This document shows positions 29,725 to 47,897 of a DNA stretch of 64,000 nt, piece by piece. The position numbers were made by a program, and so were the translations under genes. Numbering within the stretch: position 1 is the stretch's first letter; each line of letters starts with the position of its first letter. The stretch comes from Xestospongia muta (lineage: Eukaryota; Porifera; Demospongiae; Haplosclerida; Petrosiidae). The stretch lies in NCBI GenBank assembly GCA_963693285.1, contig OY848927.1, positions 4,516,643 to 4,580,642 on the forward strand, written 5' to 3'. Below the pieces are notes generated by a model that worked only from the letters and a program-made list of their open reading frames with translations, was not told the DNA's origin and did no database searches.

Positions 29725-29951
29725 GTATAAACTAATTATTATTCATAGTTAATAATTAATAATAATTATTATTATTATCTTCATTTCCGTATACTACAAA
29801 ATTATTAGTAATCCTCCGTATAATATTGGTGAGGGAGGGAGGCACATCGTGAAGCTTTGGAAAGTGTAACGACGTAGAGAGGAGTATTGGTACGTAATCT
29901 CAAGCCTTTTTAGACTAATTAAATTTACTTTATCACTTGTTTCTGGGAGAA

Positions 29952-34588
<4,637 letters not shown>

Positions 34589-34785
34589 TAAAGACTCCTC
34601 CCCTTTTTTGTCACACATTAAAGTAGTGTTAAGAACCAATGTAGTGGAGGAGGTGAAGAGATTAACAGTTGATAATATCAGAAGATCATCAAACTAATAG
34701 TAGAACTGACAACATTAGTGAATATCTTATAATAATAATAATAATAATAATGATGATAACTATGATAGAATAAATAGTACAGGAA

Positions 34786-37700
34786 TTATGTGAACATCGT
34801 GAATATCAACCTACTCTTTATGTTCTCATACATGTTAAGTTGCTGACAGTGACTTTCAAGATGTCTAGATAACAACAACATAACAGATTGGTTTTGGTAG
34901 AGTGCTGTACAAAGTTCAGTAGCTCCATCCTCATTGATGTTAGTTGTGTGCAATGATAGTTTTTGTAGTGAAGTGTTTATTAAAAGCATATCACTGAGAT
35001 AATAAGCTCCTAATAAAGTGATACCATAGTTACTGCTCAAGAACAATACTCTCAATGTCTGGTTAATTTTCAATGTCTCTGATAAATCTCTTACACCAGT
35101 ATCAGTAATACTACAGTTAAAAAGGTAGACATCCTGAAGTATTTTATTTACTTTTAACATTGCTGCAATATAACTTGCTCCTTCATCACCAATAGTTGGA
35201 TTGTGTGATACATTTAGTACTTGTAGTTCAGAGTGTTGATATAATGCTGTACACAGTACACTAATATCTTGTGATGTGAGGTGACAAGAGTTCATTTCTA
35301 GTTCCTTTAAACATTTCATTGTACTGTTAGTAATAAGAGCTGATGACAGTATGGACATATTTAGTGAACAGTTGTATAAGTTTATATACATCACTGATGA
35401 TCCCTCAATATTTGTGATAATTTCCTGTACTGTATTGTGATCAGAGTCTTGTAAACCTAATATTGTAGTTCCTTTCTGTTTTATGTCTCTCATTACATCT
35501 CTACATTCTTCAAGTGTGGGTGTGAGGAGGAGAACACAGTTATCTCTTGGCCAAAGTATACTAAATGGTTTATGTGTAACTATAAGAGATATAAATTAAG
35601 TAATAATACTTTCCATTATTATTATTATTATTAATAGCTTCCTTAAATAATGAAATATAACATTTCCACACTCAAAGAAGACCCAATATTGAAATTATTG
35701 TTATTATTGTTACAATACAAGTCTTTATTACTTACATGTACCAATTTTATCACTAAACATTGTATGTAGTAATTAATTAATTAAAAATTAACAAAAGAGA
35801 CACTAAATTGGTTTGATTAGTTCAAATTTGAAGGGTAAGTGACAACTTATTATTTACTGAATTATTCATAACCTTCAAGAGATAAGACTGGAGTACTTTG
35901 AAATACTCAAGCATCCAATATAATGCCACACCCACAGGTTATGTAAGTTACTAAATAAAATGATATTAAACCTTACTTCATTAATATATAAAAGAGGACA
36001 GGATAACTAAATAAAATTTATACAGTATCAATTTACATATTATCCTATCTATGACTATATTACATCATTATTACATCATTATCTATGGACACTATATGTT
36101 ACTAACCATTATCTTGTGTTAGTATAGTCTGTTGTCTTTGATGATCTGATGATGAACTAGACCAGTTGATATCTAAAACATTATTATAGTAGCTAGTATT
36201 AGTAAATATAATAATATACTAACCAGATATTGAACTAGGAGTAGTATAATATGGACTAACTCCTGACTCTATTGCTGATGATTGGAACTGAGTTCTAGCA
36301 GGTAATGGTGGATACTGAACTGTGTTAAAGCTTGGTTGAAACTGGGTAGGATTTGAAGTACCAAATATCGGTTGGAACTGAGATCTAGGTAATGGATACA
36401 GGGGAGCATTTACTCTTTGCTGGCTTGTTGGGTTCAAAGTGTTAAATCTTGTTTGATATAAGGCTGGATTAACTGTTCCAAAGTTTGTCTGGAACTGAAT
36501 TGGATACTGGGTGACTGTTTCTGATTGGAACTGAGTTGGATTCATCGAGGTACTAGATTTTGGATACAATTGACTCACAGCTGGTACATGATACTGGGTA
36601 TTGCTCACTGATGACTGCAACTAAGTAATAGATGTTTTCATTCACAAATTATATTACTAAACTTGATCTTACTGGTTGGAACAATGAAGTAGCTTCTCTT
36701 TCTACTGATGGTTCAAACTGTCTAGATATTATATCTTGAAGTCTTTCATTCTCTGATTTCATTCTCATTATTGTTACATTAGCTTCTTGTAATTGTGTTT
36801 GTAGATCTAATAACTTACTATCTGAAGTGATATCTAACAAGACACATATAATAGTGTCATTAGTAACACTATATACTAACTTATATCAGAGTTCACTGAC
36901 TCATTAGACTGTATTTCCATAGGTTCTATAGGTTCTGTTGGAAATGGTTGATATTTCTCCTTCTTACATTCTAAATCTGTGATATTATAATAAAGTTATT
37001 ATTCATTATTCATAGTAATAGTTTATTATAATTTAGACATCATAACTTAAGATATATTATTGCTAGTTGTTGTACTTACATCTTTGTTTAAAGTGTTCTT
37101 TCTTTTCTGTTAATATATACACTACTGTCTTTAATTGTTCAAATTTTCCCATAAGATACTATTATATATTATAACAATAATAATAATATAATTTATTGTA
37201 TTATAACTAACTTTGTAATTAACTTCATTCATTTCTTCTTCAATTTTAACTTCTTTTACAATAGATGTCAGAGCTTCTTTCAAGTAAATATTCTCTTTAA
37301 GTAGTGTTACCTACAGTATTAATATAACATCACTCACACACAATATAGTTTAACTAACCTCATCATCAGTTGTTACATTAAAGATGATATGATGACCAAT
37401 GGCTAACATCACCATACCACATCCTTTTAATAACTCAGCATTTACTTGAGCCTTCATTACTAACACATCTGTCAGTATGTCAGGAGCATAACAAGTCACC
37501 TTAACTGAACCCTCTCCAATAGTTAAGATCTGTACTTTCTTAGCCATCCCTTCAAATGCTTTCTGCATTATACCCTTGATATCACTGAGTGTGTGTTCAT
37601 CTGGTGACCACTGTAGAACAAACTGGACTGTATCACAGATGAGGAGTGTATCAAGTGTCTCTTGTCTAAAGTTCTTGTTAAAACAAAGACTCAGAGCAAT

Positions 37701-38606
37701 ATTGTCAGTGGATTCAACTATTTCAGTATTGTAAGCTACAATGAGACTCTTGGCTTCTTCAATGTTGAACTGATCTACTATAGCTTGTAATACAGTGATA
37801 TCAATGAGAGTACACTTGTTACGAACTATATCCATCACATCTTCAATACTTACTGCATGAGTTAACTGAGGCTTGAGATCAGGAAAGCACATTCTAAGAA
37901 AGAACTTAAGTTTGTCAACAGGCACAGTAACTTTAAATAATTCTGTTATTTTGTAAACCAACAAGCCAAGTTTTATTTTCATTTCAGTAAAATCTTTAGA
38001 GTATGTTTGTGGTACATTAATTTGAGTGGTATGTTCATTACCTATAAGACACACAATAAGATATAAAGTTATAATATAGTACATACTTGTATTACTACTA
38101 GTAGAAGGTTCACTGATAACTGGTTCATCTATCATAGCTATAATATAAATATAACCAGTACTACTAACATTAATAATTACTTACGTTCACTTTTCACAAC
38201 AATAACACCAGATATTGATGATGATGACTCACCAAAGACTTGATCTACACAAAGAGAGAGAGAGATAAAGACATTAACAGATATAACAATATTTACTGTA
38301 TTCCTTCAATATTGCATTAGCTACAGGAACAGTGTCTGTAAATTTGAGTAGTACACTAGCAAACACTCTCAGACACTCGTGTTTGCAGTGTACTACTCTA
38401 CGTACAGCACTCAAAATAGCCCTCTTCAGTTCTCCATGTGACATCTGTGTAGACTCAAGTTTATCATATTCTTCATCAGCTAGAATCCTCTCAGAATATA
38501 ACTTTAAAGCTACTTCATTAGGTGAAGTGATAACATCATGGAGTGTAGAATAATGTTTTCTTAAAATAGAGGTAGCTGTAGTTTCTTGCTCTACGGATGC
38601 CTCCAT
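34786..38606 (-). CDS. CARD, helical and coiled-coil, Gln/Pro-rich linker and LRR protein
   Basis: A multi-exon gene starting at the ATG at 38606. Exon 1 encodes an alpha-helical death-fold domain that reads as a CARD (ILRKHYSTLHDVI, DEEYDKLES, ELKRAILSAVRRVV). A large exon (about 37352-38042) encodes a roughly 230-residue helical domain I do not recognise (KIKLGLLVYKITELFKVTV, LKFFLRMCFPDL). Short exons give a coiled coil (LLDLQTQLQEANVTIMRMKS). Exon 36220-36620 is a Gln/Pro/Thr-rich linker with repeated QFQ and NPTQFQ units. The last exon (34786-35578) has ribonuclease-inhibitor-type leucine-rich repeats (LQVLNVSHNPTIGDEGASYI, LRVLFLSSNYGI). No NACHT ATPase is present, so it is not a full NLR. 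An innate-immune or death-signalling role is inferred. Confidence 0.7.
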
Positions 38607-38672
38607 TTTGAAGTTATCTGGCCAGTCTCCTCCTTAGTCTCATCCTCCTACAGCCTCAACCACGTGGTCGAC
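38607..38672. promoter_or_regulatory. 66-bp divergent promoter region, CARD-LRR and EFG1
   Basis: Start codons of the minus-strand CARD-LRR gene (38606) and plus-strand EFG1 (38673) are 66 bp apart. It contains CCACGTGGTCGAC, an E-box (CACGTG) palindrome. No TATA box is seen. Confidence 0.55.
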
Positions 38673-40083
38673 ATGTCTGAATCTGTCCATAGAAGAAGAA
38701 AGCGCTCTATTAGACAGCAACTACGTGACACACGTCGTCTTCTCTCTAGAGTAAGACCACACTATTACTACTAGATACAATGGTATTTATAACTTTATTA
38801 CAGGAGGATCTACCTGAGACTGTAAGACAATCTAAACAGAGAGTGTTAGATATGTTAGTAGAGGAGATTGGTGAGAGAGAGAAGATAAACAGAGAAAAGA
38901 AAACCAATAAAAGATACAAAATGGTCAAGTTCTTTGGTAAGATAGTTCACATTGTTATGATCAGATGACATGTTTTACAGAGAAAAGAAAGCTAACACGT
39001 CGACTCAAATCTCTCTGTACTCACATGAAGACATTATCAGATGAGAAAACAAAGTTATCATATGATAATACAGTATGTATTGGATGATGTGTGTTTTTTT
39101 GTTGTATTTTAGGGAGACAGTTTTAACAGAGATACAAACATTACGAGGAGACTTAAATTATATCACAGTATGTTATGGTCTGGTCCATCTGTTGTATTCT
39201 CCCTTTCCTATAGCACTTTCCCAGTGGAAGGAAATACATAGCTTTATATCCTAATTCAGAGAGTAGTCAACATGCATTAGTAACAAGAGGTAGATGATAG
39301 TAACATATTAAATATCCTACACTCAATGTCCATTGTAGGTAGTATTTATAGAGATATTCTATCTCAAGTAATAAATGGGACATTATCTGATGTTACTGAC
39401 TGTAATATTGAACCTGATGTTATGGCTCAACTACCTCCACTAAACTCCACCCACTTGTCTGATAATATACTTGATGATAAGGACAGGACGACATCAACAG
39501 ATTGTAGTAGAACAGAATATATATCAGACCAATTTGTTAGTAATAGTGATCTAGTATCTTCAATGAGAACTAAAGATAGCATAAAAGAAGCTGTGGTGAA
39601 AAAAGGTAAAAGGAAAAGATGTGTTTCTGTATCCTTAAACCTCAAGAAAAGGGACACTTGTGATGACAAGGAAGAATTGCTTGTGTTAAAGAAAAGAAAA
39701 ACTAAAGCCAGAGCTCCTTGTGATGAAGAAAGTATGTATATCAGTAACATTATATATAAAGTATGTATACCAGTAACATTGTATATAAAGTATGTATATC
39801 AGTAACATTGTATATAAAGTATGTATATCAGTAACATTATATATAAAGTATGTATATCAGTAACATTATATATGAAGTATGTATATCAGTAACATTATAT
39901 ATAAAGTATCTATATCAGTAACATTATATATAAAGTATGTGTATCAGTAACATTTTTATTTTAATATACTAGAATGTATGTATTTTATTCCAATTTTAGT
40001 TAGTTAATCTTTTTGTCTTACTAGGTTTTGATGAAGACTCTCTCTCTACTAAGAAATTCAAAAATGACCCATTCTTTATGTGA
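38673..40083 (+). CDS. EFG1: rRNA-processing protein EFG1 homologue
   Basis: Nucleolar protein of the Efg1 family, needed for early 18S rRNA processing in yeast. It starts MSESVHRRRKRSIRQQLRDT, then LPETVRQSKQRVLDMLVEEI, NKRYKMVKFFEKRKLTRRLK and the family block LNYITHFPSGRKYIALYP. A lysine-rich region (KKGKRKRCVSVSLNLKKR) and a last exon ending KFKNDPFFM follow, with stop at 40083. The coiled-coil and basic character fit RNA or pre-ribosome binding. The intron before the last exon is a 29-bp minisatellite that begins at the donor itself. Tail to tail with MTHFD2, 282 bp apart. Confidence 0.85.
39732..39963 (+). repeat. 29-bp minisatellite starting exactly at an EFG1 5' splice site
   Basis: The exon ends at 39731 and the intron's GT is the first base of the array. 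GTATGTATATCAGTAACATT recurs at 39732, 39761, 39790, 39819, 39848, 39877, 39906 and 39935, about eight units of 29 bp. Each unit begins with A/AAG-GTATGT-like context, so each is a possible donor. Confidence 0.95.
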
Positions 40084-40365
40084 TATTGACATTAACTTCT
40101 CAAATTATTTTTTTTCATAAGAAAATGGTTGTAGATTGTACAAAAGCCAAATAAATAAAATTTATACACCAAAAATATTCTTAATATATACAATGATATA
40201 AGAGTTTTGGTGGTAAATGACATACAATATATAATACAATAGCAGCTGTTGATATTTAATATGAACAGTTATTCTATGATACATTATATGTACACACATT
40301 ATATGACATAAAATAGAATATAAAACAATGAGAACACAAGACTACCAAATACAAATTGGGCACAT

Positions 40366-42418
<2,053 letters not shown>

Positions 42419-42609
42419 CAATTAACAACAATTGACTGAAAGGATTTCTGAGAAGTTGTGAATTTATGTGTGGCCTATTTTATTTTCATGATGCAACCAA
42501 CAAAACAGGGTGGAGTAAAGGCGTGGATGTTATATGACAGAAAACCGTTCAATGGCGTTTATTTCAGTATACTCTCTCAAGACCACGTGTAGTAGTTGAG
42601 CTTCAAAGC
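42419..42609. promoter_or_regulatory. Divergent promoter region, MTHFD2 and NOLC1
   Basis: 191 bp between the two start codons. It contains CCACGTG (E-box, near 42583-42589), the MYC-type site common in nucleolar and one-carbon genes; whether it is used is unknown. Confidence 0.5.
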
Positions 42610-45600
42610 ATGGCTTCGTCTGAGACTGTGATACCATCTGATTTGTATCCTTTTGTCTACTCATATCTCAAAGACAATGGTTTAGAGAGGACAGCAAAAG
42701 CATTTATTAAAGAATCTAACCTTGTTAGTGGAAGAACAACCTCATTCACACACATGTTGTAATGTTATATTACAAACATACTACATGTTCAATGGCTTCT
42801 CTCTCTGTTTCTAGGTGCCTTATACGTTCGAAGGGGCAGGTCTCATTGAGTTTTACGAACATTACAAAACAACGTAAGTGAGCGTATTATTTTGGAGAAT
42901 TTACTTTACTCTTGTTTAATAATTAGTGCTAAACGACCAGCTTCGGAAATAGACGATAATAATGATGATGTACCTAAGGCCAAGAGATTGAAAAAATCAG
43001 ATAGTGATGTCAAGGAAAAGAAGAAAGTTGAACTATTTGAAGTGTCTACTCCATCAAAAAAAGACAAAAATAAATCAGACAAGTCAGCCCCACCCAAGAA
43101 AGGAAAATCATCTATAAAATCTACCAAACAAGAACTATATCTATCTTCTTCCTCAGAGAGTGAGATGGAGGTTGAACCAAACAAAAAGGGAATTTCGAAG
43201 GTGTCTAAGGATAATATTGGAAAAGACAATAGTTCTATGTCAAAGAAGGAGAAGATTAAAACAAATTCTGACATGAAATCTAAAAAGACTAAATCATCCA
43301 AAGAACCTGAGCAGGCAAAAAAGAAGAAACAAAAGGAATTGTCAACTGCTGAAGTAGTCTCTCCTCTTACTCCAATAAGTAAGATATTTTTGATTATATC
43401 ATTTGTTACTATTTTTACTTAGTAGAAAGTGTTAACAAGACAAAAACAAAGATTCCACCAGTAAGTATGACAATACTAGATATGCGTAATAGATATGTAT
43501 TTTTTACTTGTTCTTAGCTAAAAAAAGAACCGACTAAAAAGAAAACCCAACCCACTAAACAATTGCCTAGCTCTTCAAGTGACAGTGATAGTGACGAAGA
43601 AGAACCTAAACAGTCTATAAGTAGCAAAACGAAATCTATACCAATCAAAAGTAGTTGTTATATTGACATAATAAGTTATCATATTTCTTATTTTTGTAGG
43701 TAAAAGCAAAGAGTCTTCCTCTAGTTCATCATCAAGTGACAGTGATAGTGACAAAGAAGAACCTAAACAGTCTATTACTAGCAAAACAAAATCCACACCA
43801 ATCAAAAGTAGTTGTTTTATTGACATAATAAGTTATCGTATCTCTTACCTTTGTAGGTAAAAACTCTAGTTCATCATCAAGTGACAGTGATAGTGATGAT
43901 GAAGAACCTAAACAAACCACTACTTCAATCAAAACAAAATCAAAACCGATCAAAGGTCAGTTTGTTGTATAAACTGAAGCAATTATATCTCCTACCTTCT
44001 AGCTAAAAATAAGAAGTCATCCTCTTCTTCAAGTGATAGTGAGGAAGAAGAAACTAAACAGTCTACCACCACCACAGCTAAACCTAAAGGTATGATTGTC
44101 TTAAGGGTAGATAATTAAATTAATCATATCTTTGACTATTTTAGCTAAAAGTAAAAAATCATCTTCCAGTTCATCTTCAAGTGATAGCGATAATGATGAA
44201 GAAGAGTCTATCAGTAAAACACAAACTAAGTCTATCAAAAGTATGATACTGTATGAGGTGTGGATTTAGTTGATCATGTTCTGTAGCAACAAGTACTAAG
44301 AAGTCCTCATCTTCGAGTGACAGTGAAGAAGAAGAGGCAAAACAAACAAGCAAGTCTAAACCTCCTATCAAAGGTATATGAGACATTGTTAACCTCGCTG
44401 TGCGTGGGCACATAGCGAGGGTACTGTAGTCTGTCAGTGTGTGTGTGTGTGTGTTATCCAGACAAATGGCTTTGAACTGCTTTAACTCGTCAAACACGGC
44501 ACGGTAGCCACCAAACTATATAGTGGACGGTAGCAAAACTTATGTACTTCTTAAGAATACTGCTAAAAGGAGCGTCAAACGAACAAAAAGCTTTAAAAGT
44601 CTGAAAAACTTTGAAAAAAAGCACAGCTTTTAGTGAACACTCAAGAATTCAATAAAAACCTCCTGTGTACAGCTTGTGACATTTTCCAACTTTTAAAGTG
44701 AGAATTTTTGCAAAAATGCTTCTTTGGTAAGTTATGACAGTTTTACTAACTTTGGTAGTTATCTTTGTCAATACATTGAGCACGAACTAAAAATACTAGC
44801 ACCATAGCTGTCATTGGAGAATCACTAACTTTTACTAAGAAGTTGGAAAGTATTGGACCTTTTGTCAATTAGAGTGGAAAGTACCCAGTACTGTAGACGC
44901 ACTAAATGGCAAAGCTTTTTTTCCTTTTGATTGAAGAGAAATGCTGAGTCATCAATAATCATCTTGCGCATCACGTGAGATATCTCTTGTCTGGTATACA
45001 TCACTTGAGAAGGCTAAAAAGAATAAAGAAATATGCTTGGTAGTGCTTTATGGTCAATTAGTTTGCAAATTGGCCAGAAAGTTGGCTATTGTCAGAATAA
45101 AGCTGACCCATTAATAATTTATTATACCTTTAAGTTTGTGGAATGTTAAATGTACATGCACTCTGCACTCTGCAGTATAGATCTACACTGCCCACTGCAG
45201 CGAGGCTAAGTACTTTAGTGCATTTCATTGTAAGTTGTAGTCTCATACCCTCTGTGTCTTTTTAGCTAAAAATAAAGTCAAAAGTGATACTGATGACGCA
45301 TCTAAAGCTGTACAACCAACTAATGGTACACTTTACCCAATAATTATATGACAGAGTACATTATTTAATATTTAGAGTCTACCAGCTCCAGTGATAATGA
45401 AGTGGACACTAAACCAACAAGTAAACAATTGTCAAGTGAGAGTGAAGAAGATGTATCAAGTAAAGAACCAACAAGGTCACTTAAATCAACTAAAAGTAAA
45501 TGCAATTGATGATAGTAATTTATAATGTCAACTGGTACTTTAGTTTCAGCTGCTAATGTCTCATCCAAACCTGCTGACTCTGAAGACTCTAGTTCTAGTA

Positions 45601-46424
45601 GTTCAGATGAAGACTCTGATAAAGAGAATGAAACGAAACCATCGGATTCTAAGTCCTCACAGAGTTCTAAAATTTCAAGGATTGTGAAAGCTGTTCAAAA
45701 ATCTGATTCGTCTTTATCATCTTCTGAAAATGAAGAGGAAAAGAGTGATACAAAAGCTACTCCCACTTCTCATAAGATAGAAGTCAAGACACCCTCGACA
45801 TTTCCAGTTGCTTCTAACAAAAATAAACGGAAAAAGATGAAAGATCAGACCACACCTTTCCGTCGTGTTGATGACAATGTTGATGTCGATCCTAATTTAA
45901 TTGATAATTCCTTTGAAGCTAAAGTAAATAAAAATTAAAATTACTAAATTAAATAGCATCAAATTACAGAAAGGTGCCAAAGGCTCCTGGGGAGAGAAAG
46001 CTAACAAAGATCTGAAGTTTACTAAAGGTAAGAGTAGTCTATGTAAATACCAGCTGGTTCAACTAATGTTATTTCCTTTTGGTCTGACCACTAATGATAG
46101 TCATTAGTTTACTTTGTATTACAATAATCGGATGATCATTTGTAGTAAGTGGGAGTTTTTAATATTAACAGTTCATGTTATCTCATCTTAATAACAACAG
46201 TCCACGTTGTCTCATTTACTTATGTAAACATGTAAATGTATGTACATGTAAACATGTAAATGTATGTACATGTAAACATGTAAATGTATGTAAATATTAG
46301 AGATATGATTTGTCATTCTCAAGGTAAAAGTTTTCGTCACGAAAAAACCAAAAAGAAACGTGGTACATATCGAGGCGGTGCAATTGACACAAAAGTGAAC
46401 AGCATCAAGTTTGACAGTGATTAA
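42610..46424 (+). CDS. NOLC1: Nucleolar and coiled-body phosphoprotein 1 (Nopp140)
   Basis: Chaperone of small nucleolar ribonucleoproteins in nucleolus and Cajal bodies. It begins [20 protein letters not shown], a LisH-type dimerisation motif. The middle alternates acidic serine clusters ([14 protein letters not shown]) with Lys/Pro/Ala/Thr-rich basic spacers, each cluster on its own exon, the CK2 substrate layout of this family. The C-terminus is a full SRP40_C domain ([56 protein letters not shown]), stopping at 46424. Number of clusters differs among species. One intron (about 44380-45270) is enlarged by an inverted-repeat element. Confidence 0.95.
43573..43860 (+). repeat. Tandem duplication of an exon plus intron in NOLC1
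   Basis: Two adjacent units of about 158 bp contain the same acidic-serine exon and the same intron (ATTGACATAATAAGTTATC near 43662 and 43820). Sequence identity is high, including intronic sequence, so the duplication is recent compared with the other clusters. Confidence 0.88.
44393..45208. mobile_element. Non-coding element with inverted ends in a NOLC1 intron
   Basis: CCTCGCTGTGCGTGGGCA at the left end is matched in inverse by TGCCCACTGCAGCGAGG at the right end. The left end itself folds back (CCTCGCT-GTG with CACATAGCGAGG). The interior has no open frame. Flanks read TTAA on the left and CTAA on the right, so a target-site duplication is possible but not clear. About 815 bp. Confidence 0.6.
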
Positions 46425-46671
46425 AGGAAGTGGTACTTATTTCATAGATGATTGAAAGATTTTATAATAATATTTTAATCAAACAAAATTGATGTAGGAG
46501 TATACTCCTTATAATAACATATTCTATTACACTATCACAAATTGGTCACTCTATTCGAAAACTATAATTGGCACAGGTATCACAAAAAACAAAAACATTA
46601 CTACTTCACTAATATATAGGTATATCAAGTTATCAAAAACAATACTACGTAACAAATTTATGAGTATCAGA

Positions 46672-47385
46672 TTATCCTAAACTTGCTAGTAATACTACTA
46701 ATGTTGTCATGAGGACAACAATGTTAGCTTTGAATGTTGATCCAGAACCAGTAGGAGTTGGTGTAGGGGATTGAATTCCTGTTGTTGATGGCGATGATAA
46801 GATTAGGGAGGTTAAAGGGGAAGGTGTGTTTGACATTGTAGTTTCACCTGGGCCTGTACATTTTTCTCCAATGGTTACATTACAAGCATTTAAAGCTGTT
46901 GTAGGCACAAATATAAAATTAGGGAGAAAGTTGATATTGTTGAGAAATGATGCTGCACAGCATCCTAACTGATCTATAATACTCTGTACCATTATGTTAC
47001 ATGCAGCTGTACAATCATCAGACTGGGGAGGACAACTATTACATATGATAGACTTCTGGATTATTCCTTGGCCAAATAGATTCCAGCACAAATGTCCCTG
47101 GTTGTTCCTGCTGCACACAACATTTTCATAAAAAGTTGCTCTTTGTTCTGAACAATTGTTTCGAAAACAATCAAGCAAAGGTTCTATACAGGTAGGAGTT
47201 GAACATAACTGGTCTAGATGGGACTCGTTGTAGAATGGATGAGGTGGATGAGGACAGAGATTAATGATGGGCTCTGGAGGACAATCTGGAGGCCAAAAAT
47301 TATTACCTCCGCATGGACAAGGAGGACTGATTGTAGTGGAGCATTGATAAAGAACAGCACACACAATGAAATAGAGAATCTTCAT
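46672..47385 (-). CDS. Secreted cysteine-rich protein with a GPI-type tail
   Basis: Single-exon, 237 residues from the ATG at 47385; an upstream in-frame extension is ignored because MKILYFIVCAVLYQCS is a good signal peptide. The body has many cysteines (PPCPCGGNNF, CSTPTCIEPLLDCFRNNC, CNSCPPQSDDCTAACN, QLGCCAASFLNN). A Ser/Thr/Pro-rich stalk (SPSTTGIQSPTPTPTGSGS) follows, then a hydrophobic end (IVVLMTTLVVLLASLG), the usual GPI-attachment layout. I do not recognise the family. The CC-containing helical segment resembles those in the divergent neighbour at 47898, suggesting common ancestry. Probably a cell-surface glycoprotein. Confidence 0.75.
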   Translation of the reverse strand: MKILYFIVCAVLYQCSTTISPPCPCGGNNFWPPDCPPEPIINLCPHPPHPFYNESHLDQLCSTPTCIEPLLDCFRNNCSEQRATFYENVVCSRNNQGHLCWNLFGQGIIQKSIICNSCPPQSDDCTAACNIMVQSIIDQLGCCAASFLNNINFLPNFIFVPTTALNACNVTIGEKCTGPGETTMSNTPSPLTSLILSSPSTTGIQSPTPTPTGSGSTFKANIVVLMTTLVVLLASLG

Positions 47386-47897
47386 CTTGTTGTGTAAGTG
47401 CAATGATGGAATTCCCCCTTGGGACTGATAACAAGCTGCTATATAGGCTGAGTCAAACTTGATGGGATTCCCCATGGGTATAATGAGATAAAAATAACTG
47501 CACAAGATAACCTGGTTTTACCCTCACAACAAATAGAACCTGAACTTTATTCAAAGTAGTAGTAACACATCCTTTGTTGAATACTAAAATACATCTCAGC
47601 TCCATCAATATTAGAAGGATTTTGTTACTGCAGTTGACATAATGAGCATACCGTACATATTCAACTATTCTAAAGAAGACACTACCAGCAATTATTTTTA
47701 TGGTTGAAACACATGATCTTACTTTCAGAGTCTTGGTCTCCATGATCATGAGGTGTGGCAGGATTCTAGCACATTGTGCATGGCTTGTAGTAATGTCAAA
47801 ATAATGTCGACAGCAAATCTCTCTCTGGTACAGGTGTTCAAATTGATATCAAATTTAACCAGTATAATCGTGCTCTTCCTCAAAAGAGAAAAATAAC
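47386..47897. other. Divergent intergenic region of the cysteine-rich pair
   Basis: 512 bp between the two start codons. I see no gene with splice or codon support. It should contain both promoters. Confidence 0.5.
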
